Assembly (NCBI GenBank): GCA_964416315.1
Contig: CAYQDR010000148.1
Coordinates: 1 to 10,803, forward strand
Source of the DNA: CAYQDR01 sp964416315
Lineage (GTDB): Bacteria; Methylomirabilota; Methylomirabilia; Rokubacteriales; DASRDR01
Direction of reading: 5' to 3'
Length of the DNA stretch: 10,803 bases
Shown: positions 1-6,134 of the stretch, piece by piece
Numbering within the stretch: position 1 is the first letter of the stretch
Layout of the letters: each line of letters starts with the position of its first letter
The notes under the pieces: generated by a model
Database searches by the model: none
What the model saw: only the letters and a program-made list of their open reading frames with translations
What the model was told of the DNA's origin: nothing
Made by a program: the position numbers and the translations under genes

Positions 1-165
1 ATGATCCGGAAGAACCCCGCCTTCAACGAGTCCTACTACGGCTACTCGACCTTCTCGAAGCTTCTCGAGGACGCCGTGAAGCACGGCGTCGTGACCCTCA
101 AGCGCGACGACAAGAGCGGGACGTACGTCATCACGGGCGTGGCCGAGGAGGGCCGGGCCGCCTGA
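1..165 (+). CDS. OST-HTH/LOTUS-domain protein, C-terminal fragment
   Basis: Translating from the first base gives 54 residues ending in TGA at 163-165. The segment FNESYYGYSTFSKLLEDA followed by HGVVTLKRDDKSGTYVI looks like an OST-HTH/LOTUS winged-helix domain, in which an aromatic-Gly-aromatic-x-x-(F/L)-x-x-(L/F)-L pattern precedes a short basic beta hairpin. In bacteria this domain commonly sits at the C-terminus of NYN (LabA-like) putative ribonucleases and is thought to bind RNA. The window cuts the gene, so the ATG at base 1 may be internal and no nuclease domain can be seen. The stop codon overlaps the CTG proposed as the start of the next gene. The family call is from pattern recognition of a short segment and is moderately sure; attachment to a NYN domain is inference. 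Confidence 0.6.
   Translation: MIRKNPAFNESYYGYSTFSKLLEDAVKHGVVTLKRDDKSGTYVITGVAEEGRAA
145..152 (+). promoter_or_regulatory. Ribosome binding site supporting a CTG start
   Basis: GAGGAGGG lies 9 bases before CTG at 162-164. No ATG, GTG or TTG occurs in that reading frame between base 1 and the GTG at 381, yet the encoded protein clearly begins well before 381. The site therefore supports CTG as the start, in a CTGA overlap with the preceding stop. Confidence 0.5.
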
Positions 166-1310
166 GTCCCGGCCGCCCGGCGCCCCTCGCGCCGCCCCGC
201 GGCCTCGGGCTCGCGGCCGCGGCCCTGCTCTGGGGCTGCACGGGCGTCCCCGTCGCGGCGCCCACGGACGCCCAGGAGGGCCTCCGCGTCCCCCCGGGCT
301 TCACGGTCCGGATCTTCGCCCGCGACCTCGGGTACGCGCGCTTCCTGGCCGTAGACCCGGCCGGGACCCTGCTCGTCTCCGTGCCGCGCGCGGGCCGCGT
401 CCTCGCGTTGCCCGACGCGGACTGGGACGGTCAGGCCGACCGGGCCGTCGTCGTCATCGAGGGTCTCGACCTACCCCACGGCCTCGCCTTCCACCGGGAC
501 TGGCTTTACATCGCCGAAACCGGGCGGGTCGTCCGGGTGCGGTACGACCCGGCGGGACACCGGGCGATGGGGCCCCCGGAGGTCGTGGTCCCGAGCATCC
601 CGCCCCGCGGCGGCCACTGGACCCGCACGATCGCCTTCGGCCCTGACGGGCGCCTGTACCTCGCAGTCGGCTCCTCCTGCAACGTGTGCGAGGAGCGCGA
701 TCCCCGGCGCGCCGCGATCACGCGCTACGATGCGGACGGCTCCGGGGAGGCGCGCGTCGCCACGGGGCTGCGGAACGCGGTCGGCATCGCCTTCCGTCCC
801 GGCACCGACGAGCTCTGGGCGAGCGTGAACGGGCGCGACTGGCTCGGGGACGACAGCCCCGCCGAGTACCTGACGCGCGTCGAGGAGGGGGCGTTCTACG
901 GCTGGCCCTACTGTCACTGGGACACGGCGGGGCTGATCCTGGACCCCGACCTCGGCACTCCGGAGCGGTGTCGCCAGGTCGCCCGCCCCTCCCTCCTCTA
1001 CCAGGCGCACACGGCCCCGCTCGGCATGGCCTTCTACACCGGGGGCCAGTTCCCGGCCGAATACCGCGGGAGCCTCTTCGTCGCGCTCCACGGCTCCTGG
1101 AACCGCTCGGTGCCGGTCGGGTACAAGGTGATTCGGGTGCGCGTCGAGGGCGGCCTCCCCCGCGCGGAGGACTTCGCGACGGGGTGGCTCGCCGGCCGCC
1201 GGGCCTGGGGGCGCCCCGTGGACCTCGCGGTCGGCGCCGACGGGAGCCTCTTCCTCTCGGACGACGGCCAGGGAGTCGTCTACCGGATCAGCTATCGCCC
1301 GCCGTCCTGA
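162..1310 (+). CDS. PQQ-dependent sugar dehydrogenase (sorbosone/soluble glucose dehydrogenase family), probable lipoprotein
   Basis: A six-bladed beta-propeller oxidoreductase of the sorbosone/soluble glucose dehydrogenase family. These use pyrroloquinoline quinone to oxidise sugars or aldoses outside the cytoplasm. Family segments visible are GLRVPPGFTVRIFA near the N-terminus, GGHWTRTIAFGPDG around residues 150-160 with the likely catalytic His152, a cysteine pair in SSCNVCEE (Cys173, Cys176), GLRNAVGIAF, and HGSWNRS at about 310-316. With CTG 162 as start the protein is 382 residues, normal for the family. A start at GTG 381 would remove about 73 residues, including family-typical sequence. 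The N-terminus has a basic stretch, then GLGLAAAALLWGC, an imperfect lipobox with Cys26, so export and lipid anchoring are likely. It overlaps the upstream gene by 4 bases and is probably translationally coupled to it. The true sugar substrate cannot be told from sequence. Family sure; start codon moderately sure. Confidence 0.85.
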   Translation: MSPGRPAPLAPPRGLGLAAAALLWGCTGVPVAAPTDAQEGLRVPPGFTVRIFARDLGYARFLAVDPAGTLLVSVPRAGRVLALPDADWDGQADRAVVVIEGLDLPHGLAFHRDWLYIAETGRVVRVRYDPAGHRAMGPPEVVVPSIPPRGGHWTRTIAFGPDGRLYLAVGSSCNVCEERDPRRAAITRYDADGSGEARVATGLRNAVGIAFRPGTDELWASVNGRDWLGDDSPAEYLTRVEEGAFYGWPYCHWDTAGLILDPDLGTPERCRQVARPSLLYQAHTAPLGMAFYTGGQFPAEYRGSLFVALHGSWNRSVPVGYKVIRVRVEGGLPRAEDFATGWLAGRRAWGRPVDLAVGADGSLFLSDDGQGVVYRISYRPPS

Positions 1311-1341
1311 TCCGCGCCCGGACGGGCGGCTCGAGCCGCGC

Positions 1342-1347
1342 TATACT
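1342..1347 (+). promoter_or_regulatory. Possible -10 element upstream of the PBP gene
   Basis: TATACT stands out in otherwise GC-rich sequence between the sugar dehydrogenase stop and the PBP start. It would give a leader of about 77 bases. No convincing -35 hexamer is found at 16-18 bases. Instead a perfect 14-base palindrome (GCGGCTC/GAGCCGC, 1326-1339) sits just upstream, which could be an operator or chance. Confidence 0.35.
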
Positions 1348-1430
1348 GAGGGCGGAATCGGGCGGCCCGGTGGCCTTGAGACGTCGAGGCCCGGCGGGGC
1401 CGGGACCGCCAGCTGACGGAGAAGTCCCCG

Positions 1431-3860
1431 GTGGAAACGCCACCGCCCGAGACCCCCGTGTCCGAGCCGCCGCCGCGCCCCCGGCCGGCCGATCGCGTCC
1501 GTGCCGCCGGCCGCCGGGCGCTGCTCGCGCTCGGGCGCCTGGCCCGCGCGATCCGCGGCCGCCGGTGGCTCCTCGTCGGGCTCCTCGCCCTCGCCCTGGC
1601 CGCCCCGCCCGGGCTCTTCGCCGCCTGGGCCTGGTGGACGGTCGCGCGGCTCGACCTCGGCCGGGTGCAGGAGGTCTCGTACATCTACGCGGCGGGCCAG
1701 GTCCTGGCGCCCGGCCTGTCAGTACGGGCGACGGACCTGGCCGGCACGCTCCGCCGCCTCCGGTACGAGGAGCGGACCGGCGCGCCCCAGCGCCCGGGGC
1801 AGTTCCGGCGGGACGAGGGCGCCTGGGAGCTCTTCCTCCGGGCGCGCGACGATCCAGCCGGGCCCCGGCCCCCGCAGCGCCTCCGCCTCGAGCTCGACGG
1901 GGAGCGGATCGCCGCGCTCTACGACCCCGCCGCGGGCACGCGGCTCGAGCGCGCCGAGCTCGAACCCGAGCTCCTCTCCGGCCTCGGCGACACGCCCGGC
2001 CAGCTCCGCCGGCCGGTCCGCCTCGCCGCGATCCCGCCGCACCTGACGGCCGCGATCCTCGCGGCCGAGGATCACCGCTTCTTCGAGCACCGCGGGGTGG
2101 ACGTGACGGCGGTCCTGCGCGCGCTCTGGGTGAACCTCCGGCGGGGCGAGGTGGCGCAGGGCGGCAGCACGCTGACCCAGCAGCTGGTCAAGAACCTCGT
2201 CCTGAGCCCGCGGCGGACGCTGGACCGGAAGCTCCGCGAGGCCGCCCTCGCCGTGATGCTCGAGGGGCGGTACGCGAAGGCGGAAATCCTCGAGGCGTAC
2301 GTGAACGCCATCTACCTCGGGCAGCACGGAGCGTTCGCGGTGTACGGCTTCGGCGCGGCGGCCGGGAGCTACTTCGGGAAGGACGTCGAGCGGCTCTCGC
2401 TCGCCGAGGCCGCGCTCCTCGCGGGCATGATCCGGGCGCCGAACACCTACTCGCCCGTGCAGAACCTCGAGCGCGCCCGCGAGCGCCGGAACCAGGTCCT
2501 CCGCCGGATGCGCGATCTGAGCCAGATCGACGCGAAGGCCTATGCGGCGGCGGTCCGGGAGCCGGTGCGGGTCCGGCGCGGCGCGCCGCCCCGGCTCCTC
2601 GGGCCCTACTTCCTCGACCACGTCCGCGCCCAGATCGAGGAGCCGCGCGAGGAGGGTGGACACGCCGCCGGCCTCCGCATCTATACCACCCTCGACCCCG
2701 TCCTCCAACGCGCGGCCGAGGCCGCCCTCGCGCGCGGCCTCGATCAGCTCGAGGGGCGCCACCCGCCCCTCCGCCGGCGCGACCCGGCCCGGCGGCTCCA
2801 GGGAGCGCTGGTCGCCCTCGACCCCGCGACCGGCGAGATCCGCGCCCTCGCGGGCGGGCGCGACTACGCGCAGAGCCAGTTCAACCGGGTCACGCACGCG
2901 CGCCGCCAGCCGGGCTCCGCGTTCAAGCCCTTCGTCTTCCTCGCCGCGCTCCGGTTCGGGCCGGCCGGGGAGCTGCCGCGCTTCACGCCGGTCTCCCCGG
3001 TGGCGGACGAGCCGCTCACGCTCCGCGTGGGGCGGCAGGAGTGGAGTCCCCGGAACTACGAGGACCGCTTCGAGGGGACGGTGAGCGTGCGGCGCGCGCT
3101 CGAGCAGTCGCTCAACGCCGCGACGGTCCGGATCGGGATGGAGGTCGGGCTCCCGGCCGTCATCCGCACGGCCCGCGAGGTCGGGTTCACGAGCCCGATG
3201 GCGCCGGTGCCCGCGCTGACGCTCGGCAGCTTCGAGGTGACCCCGCTCGAGCTCGCCGCGGGCTACGCGGTCCTCGCCAGCGGAGGCGAGCGCGTCCCGG
3301 TCACGGCCGTCCGCGCCGTCCTGGACCGGGAGGGCGCGCGGCTCGACGAGCCGCCCGACGCGCAGGCCGCCGCGGTCCGCGCGGGCGAGGCGTTCCTCCT
3401 CACGCACCTCCTGCACGGGGTCGTCGAGCGCGGGACCGGGGCGACCGTGCGCGCCCTCGGCGTGGAGGGCCCGGTGGCGGGCAAGACCGGGACGACGAAC
3501 GACGGTCGCGACGCCTGGTTCGTCGGCTACACGTCGCGACTGGTGGCGCTCGTGTGGGTGGGCTTCGACGAGGGTGACGTCCTGCGCCTCTCCGGGGCGC
3601 AGGCGGCCCTCCCCATCTGGGCCGACTTCATGCGGACAGCGACGGCAGTCCTCCCGGCCGAGCCGTTCCCAGCCCCGCCGTCCGTGGTCTTCCGCGACGT
3701 GGACCCGACGAACGGCAAGCTCGCCACCTTCTTCTGCCCCGTCGTCGTCCGCGAGGTCTTCCTCGCCTCCACGGAGCCGCTCGAGGTCTGCCCCGACCAC
3801 GGCCAGCCGGGGCAGCTCTTCGACTCGCTCTTCCGCCGCTTCCTGGACCTGCTCCGCTAG
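1431..3860 (+). CDS. mrcB: Bifunctional class A penicillin-binding protein (PBP1B type)
   Basis: Polymerises lipid II into glycan strands and cross-links the peptides, anchored in the inner membrane with its catalytic domains in the periplasm. The 809 residues run: cytoplasmic Pro/Arg-rich tail (1-45); one membrane helix (about 46-70); a UB2H-like segment (about 80-165); a GT51 glycosyltransferase with AAEDHRFFEH (Glu213 the likely catalytic base), GGSTLTQQLVKN (244-255) and KAEILEAYVN (Glu288); and a transpeptidase with SAFK (nucleophile Ser496, Lys499), SLN (560-562) and KTGTTN (685-690). All catalytic motifs are intact. The UB2H-like region and total length fit PBP1B better than PBP1A; in E. 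coli this region contacts the lipoprotein LpoB, but no such partner is visible here. The GTG start has GGAGA 8 bases upstream. It is preceded by a possible promoter and faces the redoxin gene convergently across a 40-base gap. Confidence 0.93.
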   Translation: METPPPETPVSEPPPRPRPADRVRAAGRRALLALGRLARAIRGRRWLLVGLLALALAAPPGLFAAWAWWTVARLDLGRVQEVSYIYAAGQVLAPGLSVRATDLAGTLRRLRYEERTGAPQRPGQFRRDEGAWELFLRARDDPAGPRPPQRLRLELDGERIAALYDPAAGTRLERAELEPELLSGLGDTPGQLRRPVRLAAIPPHLTAAILAAEDHRFFEHRGVDVTAVLRALWVNLRRGEVAQGGSTLTQQLVKNLVLSPRRTLDRKLREAALAVMLEGRYAKAEILEAYVNAIYLGQHGAFAVYGFGAAAGSYFGKDVERLSLAEAALLAGMIRAPNTYSPVQNLERARERRNQVLRRMRDLSQIDAKAYAAAVREPVRVRRGAPPRLLGPYFLDHVRAQIEEPREEGGHAAGLRIYTTLDPVLQRAAEAALARGLDQLEGRHPPLRRRDPARRLQGALVALDPATGEIRALAGGRDYAQSQFNRVTHARRQPGSAFKPFVFLAALRFGPAGELPRFTPVSPVADEPLTLRVGRQEWSPRNYEDRFEGTVSVRRALEQSLNAATVRIGMEVGLPAVIRTAREVGFTSPMAPVPALTLGSFEVTPLELAAGYAVLASGGERVPVTAVRAVLDREGARLDEPPDAQAAAVRAGEAFLLTHLLHGVVERGTGATVRALGVEGPVAGKTGTTNDGRDAWFVGYTSRLVALVWVGFDEGDVLRLSGAQAALPIWADFMRTATAVLPAEPFPAPPSVVFRDVDPTNGKLATFFCPVVVREVFLASTEPLEVCPDHGQPGQLFDSLFRRFLDLLR

Positions 3861-3900
3861 GACCTGACTACCCTCACCCTCCCGGCCACCCTTGTGGGGT

Positions 3901-4590
3901 TCACTCCCTGGGGGCACTGGGTTGAGAGGGAGGCGCTCTCAGGTCACGAGCTGCGGCCAGTAGCTCCTCGTCGGACGGCATCCGGTCCACGCCCGCCAGG
4001 CCATCCCGGGCGCACTCGACGTTCGTCCAGCGGACGATTCCCTCCCGGTCGATCAAGAAGTGCCCGATGAGCTGGGCCTGGTGCCGCTGGAGCTGGGCGC
4101 GATCCTGCTCGGTGACCCGGAAGCCGTCGAGCTGGCCGACCCTGTCGTAGGCCTCGGCGAGCGGCGCCTCGGGTTGTTTCAACTGGCGGAGGAGATCCAC
4201 CGCCGCGGACTGCACGGCCTGCCAGATCTCCGGCGTGAGTGCGCTGTTCGGGAGCCCGTAGGCGCGGTGTGTGACAAGGTCGGGATCGGCGCCCACCGGG
4301 ATCCGGGGAGGGCGGTAGCGAAAGAAGAGCCGCGCTCGCTCCGGGCTCGAGGCGATCACCCCGAGTGTCTGGACTCCCTCCTTCTCGAGCTTCTCTGCCG
4401 TGACGCCTAGCTGCACAACGTGCCGCCGGCAGAAGTGTCAGTAGACGCCCCGCAAGAGGGCCAGGAGCACGGGGCTCCGGCCCCGGAACTCGGAGAGCGA
4501 CACGGTCCCTGGGCCGTGTGCAGCAGGCAGGCTGAAGTCCGGGGCCGTCTCGCCCGGCTGGACCGGTGGCCGCGCGCTGGCGGTGGTCAT
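3901..4590 (-). CDS. Selenocysteine-containing peroxiredoxin-like protein (AhpC/TSA-type redoxin), UGA = Sec51
   Basis: A thioredoxin-fold redoxin of 229 residues if the in-frame TGA at 4440-4438 is read as selenocysteine. Upstream of the TGA the frame encodes typical family sequence: PGETAPDFSLP, then VSLSEFRGRSPVLLALLRGVY. Then follow the TGA and HFCRRHVVQLG. Relatives have a catalytic C-x-F-C-R-R-x motif directly after R-G-x-Y, so the TGA replaces the peroxidatic Cys and leaves a U-x-x-C motif (Sec51, Cys54). Downstream the frame continues with RARLFFRYRPPRIPVGADPD and HFLIDREGIVRWTNVE, also family-like. The ATG at 4590 has a strong Shine-Dalgarno AAGGAGG 7 bases upstream, so ribosomes clearly enter before the TGA. 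A good hairpin lies just after the TGA. Likely role: reduction of peroxides or a thiol-selenol exchange in the cytoplasm; partner unknown. A gene finder would call only a truncated 171-residue form from GTG 4416, lacking the active site. Alternatives are a nonsense mutation or a sequencing error; intact flanking frames argue against decay. Confidence 0.82.
4393..4437 (-). promoter_or_regulatory. Putative bacterial SECIS element of the redoxin gene
   Basis: Numbering the mRNA from the first base after UGA (4437), bases 7-18 pair with 22-34 in 11 base pairs, broken by one bulged A and one G-A mismatch. The top helix is GCAC/GUGC with apical loop GUU at 19-21 (4419-4417). Bacterial SECIS elements need an apical loop about 16-37 bases after UGA with a G in its first two positions; both hold here. 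The loop position nearly matches that of E. coli fdhF. An alternative outer helix pairs bases 4-11 with 38-45 (8 pairs, including one G-U). SelB would bind the loop. The structure was folded by eye. Confidence 0.65.
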
Positions 4591-4597
4591 CCCAATC

Positions 4598-4604
4598 CCT
4601 CCTT
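4598..4604 (-). promoter_or_regulatory. Strong ribosome binding site of the redoxin selenoprotein gene
   Basis: AAGGAGG on the minus strand lies 7 bases before ATG 4590. It is the best Shine-Dalgarno sequence in the window, and it fixes the start upstream of the in-frame TGA. This argues that translation through the TGA is intended. Confidence 0.75.
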
Positions 4605-4750
4605 GCTCTCGGTTCCTCGCGCCTATTCGAGAAACGGCAGCACGACAAGACGACGGATGCCGTTGTGGGTCACCCGGAGCCCGCCCGAACGGCTTATTCC
4701 GTAAGTGCTCGTTCTTTCATGCTCGACCCCCACGAACTGCGGGAGTTGGG

Positions 4751-5200
4751 CTAGCGAGCCAGCAGCCCCGCGAGCGCGGCGTCGAAGGAAAGGGCGCCGC
4801 CCCCCGCCACGAGGCACGCCACGGCCATGGCGAGGAACGCCAGGTTCGCCTCGTAGCCGTGACCCTTGCCCGGCGTGAGCGCCCAGTTCAGGAAGAAGCC
4901 GTGCGGCCAGTGCACCTTCGCGATCGTGCCGATCATCACGATCGCGACCGCGAGCGCGGCGGGCCGCGTCAGGAACCCCAGGATCAGCCCGAGGCCGCCC
5001 AGGAACTCGAAGAAGCAGACGAGGTAGGCGATCGGCAGCGGGAGCCCGGTCGAGACGAAGTACTGGGTCGTCGCCTTGAGGCCGCGCCCGCCGAACGCCC
5101 CGAACACCTTCTGGGCGCCGTGGGCGAAGAAGATGACCCCGAGGACGACGCGGACCACGAACGTGGACCAGGACGGGTAGGTGAAGAAGAGCCATTCCAT
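4751..5200 (-). CDS. DoxX family membrane protein
   Basis: A small integral membrane protein of 149 residues with four predicted helices (about 11-27, 55-76, 79-95 and 117-134). Family features are HGAQKVFGAFGG (27-38), the glycine-rich second helix FEFLGGLGLILGFLTRPAA, and the K-x-H-W-P-H-G-F-F segment around 95-103. DoxX-type proteins belong to a quinone-linked membrane family. Some take part in thiosulfate oxidation, and some form membrane complexes with superoxide dismutase or thiol enzymes in the oxidative stress response; the role of most is unknown. ATG 5200 was chosen because it opens the conserved N-terminus and has a GGGGAGGA ribosome site 5 bases upstream. The gene lies 160 bases upstream of the redoxin selenoprotein on the same strand, which makes a shared redox role plausible but unproven. 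It is divergent from the halohydrin dehalogenase-like gene. Confidence 0.88.
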   Translation of the reverse strand: MEWLFFTYPSWSTFVVRVVLGVIFFAHGAQKVFGAFGGRGLKATTQYFVSTGLPLPIAYLVCFFEFLGGLGLILGFLTRPAALAVAIVMIGTIAKVHWPHGFFLNWALTPGKGHGYEANLAFLAMAVACLVAGGGALSFDAALAGLLAR

Positions 5201-5251
5201 GGCGGTCCTCCCCTCGTCAGTGTGGGCGCGGCGACGCGTGCGACCGCTGCC

Positions 5252-5257
5252 ATTATA
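5252..5257 (-). promoter_or_regulatory. -10 element of doxX
   Basis: A perfect TATAAT on the minus strand in a GC-rich gap would place transcription start near 5245, a leader of about 45 bases before ATG 5200. No good -35 hexamer is seen 16-18 bases upstream (nearest is GACGCC), so an activator or alternative sigma contact may be needed. Confidence 0.5.
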
Positions 5258-5303
5258 GATGGCTGGCGGGGTGCCGGCGTCGCACCGGCGCCGACTCCGG
5301 CGA

Positions 5304-5333
5304 TTGCGCCCCGGCTGGCTTCCCCGGTACGAT
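5304..5333 (+). promoter_or_regulatory. Promoter giving a leaderless transcript of the dehalogenase-like gene
   Basis: TTGCGC (5304-5309), an 18-base spacer and TACGAT (5328-5333). The -10 element ends 6 bases before GTG 5340, so transcription should begin at or next to the start codon. No Shine-Dalgarno sequence precedes that GTG, as expected for leaderless translation. Confidence 0.5.
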
Positions 5334-5339
5334 ACACCC

Positions 5340-6092
5340 GTGAAGTTGACCGGCAAGGTGACCCTGATCACCAACGTCAGCGAGTACATGGGGCCGGCGT
5401 GCACCGAGGAGTTCGCGAAGGAGGGCGCCGTCCTCGCGCTCCACGATCGGACCGAGGCCCGCGCCCAGGCCGCGTACGAGGTGACGCTGGCGTACGGGCG
5501 GGAGGCGATGGTCCTCGGGGGGGACCTCACGCGGCCGGCGGAGGCGAGCCGGGTCGTGCGGGCCGTCGTGGAGCGCTTCGGGCGCCTCGACGTGCTCGTG
5601 AACAACTCGAGCCACCCGCCCCTCGGCGGCCCGGTCGAGGAGACGTCCGACGAGACGTGGCGCTCGATGGTGGCGCGCCTCCTGGACGAGCCCTTCTACT
5701 GCCTCCGCGCCGCGCTCCGGGTGATGAAGCGGCAGGGGCGCGGCAAGATCATCAACTTCACCTCGGCGGTCGCGATCCTCGGGCTGCCCCACTACGCCGC
5801 GTACTCGGCCGCCCGCGCGGGCACGAACGGCCTCACCCGGGCGGTCGGCCGGGAAGTCGCGCGGTTCGGCATCCAGGTGAACGCGATCGCCCAGAACTTC
5901 GTCGAGAACCCGACCTACTTCGGCCCAGAGATCGTCTCGAGTCCCGACAAGCTCGCGCGCGTCCTCAAGCACGTCCCCGCGGGACGGCTCGCCCGGTCCG
6001 AGGAGTCGGCGCGCCTGGCCGTCTACCTTGCCTCCGACGAGGCGGACTTCTTCTGCGGCCAGGTGATCCCCTTCGCCGGCGGCTGGGCCTGA
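5340..6092 (+). CDS. Halohydrin dehalogenase-like protein (SDR superfamily, non-NAD)
   Basis: 250 residues with the short-chain dehydrogenase fold, but with the two motifs that define halohydrin dehalogenases. These enzymes convert vicinal haloalcohols to epoxides plus halide and reopen epoxides with anions such as cyanide or azide. Motif T-x4-(F/Y)-x-G is seen as TNVSEYMG (Thr11, Tyr16, Gly18) in place of the NAD(P)-binding TGxxxGxG. Motif S-x12-Y-x3-R is seen as Ser142, Tyr155, Arg159, where ordinary SDRs have Y-x3-K. NNAG is changed to NNSS. The later segment AIAQNFVENPTYFGPE resembles the halide-site region of HheC as I remember it (A-I-G-P-N-Y-L... Y-F-Y-P), and both end in GQV-x4-AGG. 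The GTG start fits the usual M-K-L-x-G-K-V N-terminus; an in-frame ATG at 5259 would add a basic, unconserved stretch overlapping the promoter. Probably cotranscribed with the DUF2848 gene 42 bases downstream. Automatic annotation would call it an SDR oxidoreductase. Natural substrate unknown. Confidence 0.82.
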   Translation: MKLTGKVTLITNVSEYMGPACTEEFAKEGAVLALHDRTEARAQAAYEVTLAYGREAMVLGGDLTRPAEASRVVRAVVERFGRLDVLVNNSSHPPLGGPVEETSDETWRSMVARLLDEPFYCLRAALRVMKRQGRGKIINFTSAVAILGLPHYAAYSAARAGTNGLTRAVGREVARFGIQVNAIAQNFVENPTYFGPEIVSSPDKLARVLKHVPAGRLARSEESARLAVYLASDEADFFCGQVIPFAGGWA

Positions 6093-6134
6093 GGCGCCGC
6101 ACCCGGCCTATCGGGGGCCGTCGCGCTCGTCCCC

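Noticed and set aside
686..3577. A 963-residue open frame on the + strand overlapping the sugar dehydrogenase and PBP genes
   Set aside because: Its product is Arg/Pro/Ala-rich low-complexity sequence, typical of an off-frame reading of GC-rich genes, and both overlapped genes have clear families.
3861..3900. Terminator between the convergent PBP and redoxin genes
   Set aside because: Only a 4-base stem (CCAC/GTGG) without a T-tract is present. CCCTCACCCT at 3871-3880 resembles one arm of the palindromic repeat but the other arm is missing.
4438..4440. The TGA as the true stop of a short truncated redoxin
   Set aside because: The frame before and after it belongs to one domain, the TGA sits at the catalytic Cys, and a SECIS-type hairpin follows; a random nonsense mutation would not be expected to meet all three conditions.
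4591..4750. Possible small gene in the 160-base gap between doxX and the redoxin gene, for example the minus-strand frame ending R-R-L-V-V-L-P-F-L-E
   Set aside because: The frame has no start of its own within the gap and I recognise no family. No convincing promoter pair was found either; the gap holds only the redoxin ribosome site that I can support.
5259..5339. N-terminal extension of the dehalogenase-like protein from ATG 5259
   Set aside because: The 27 extra residues are Arg-rich and precede the normal family N-terminus, and the stretch contains the promoter.
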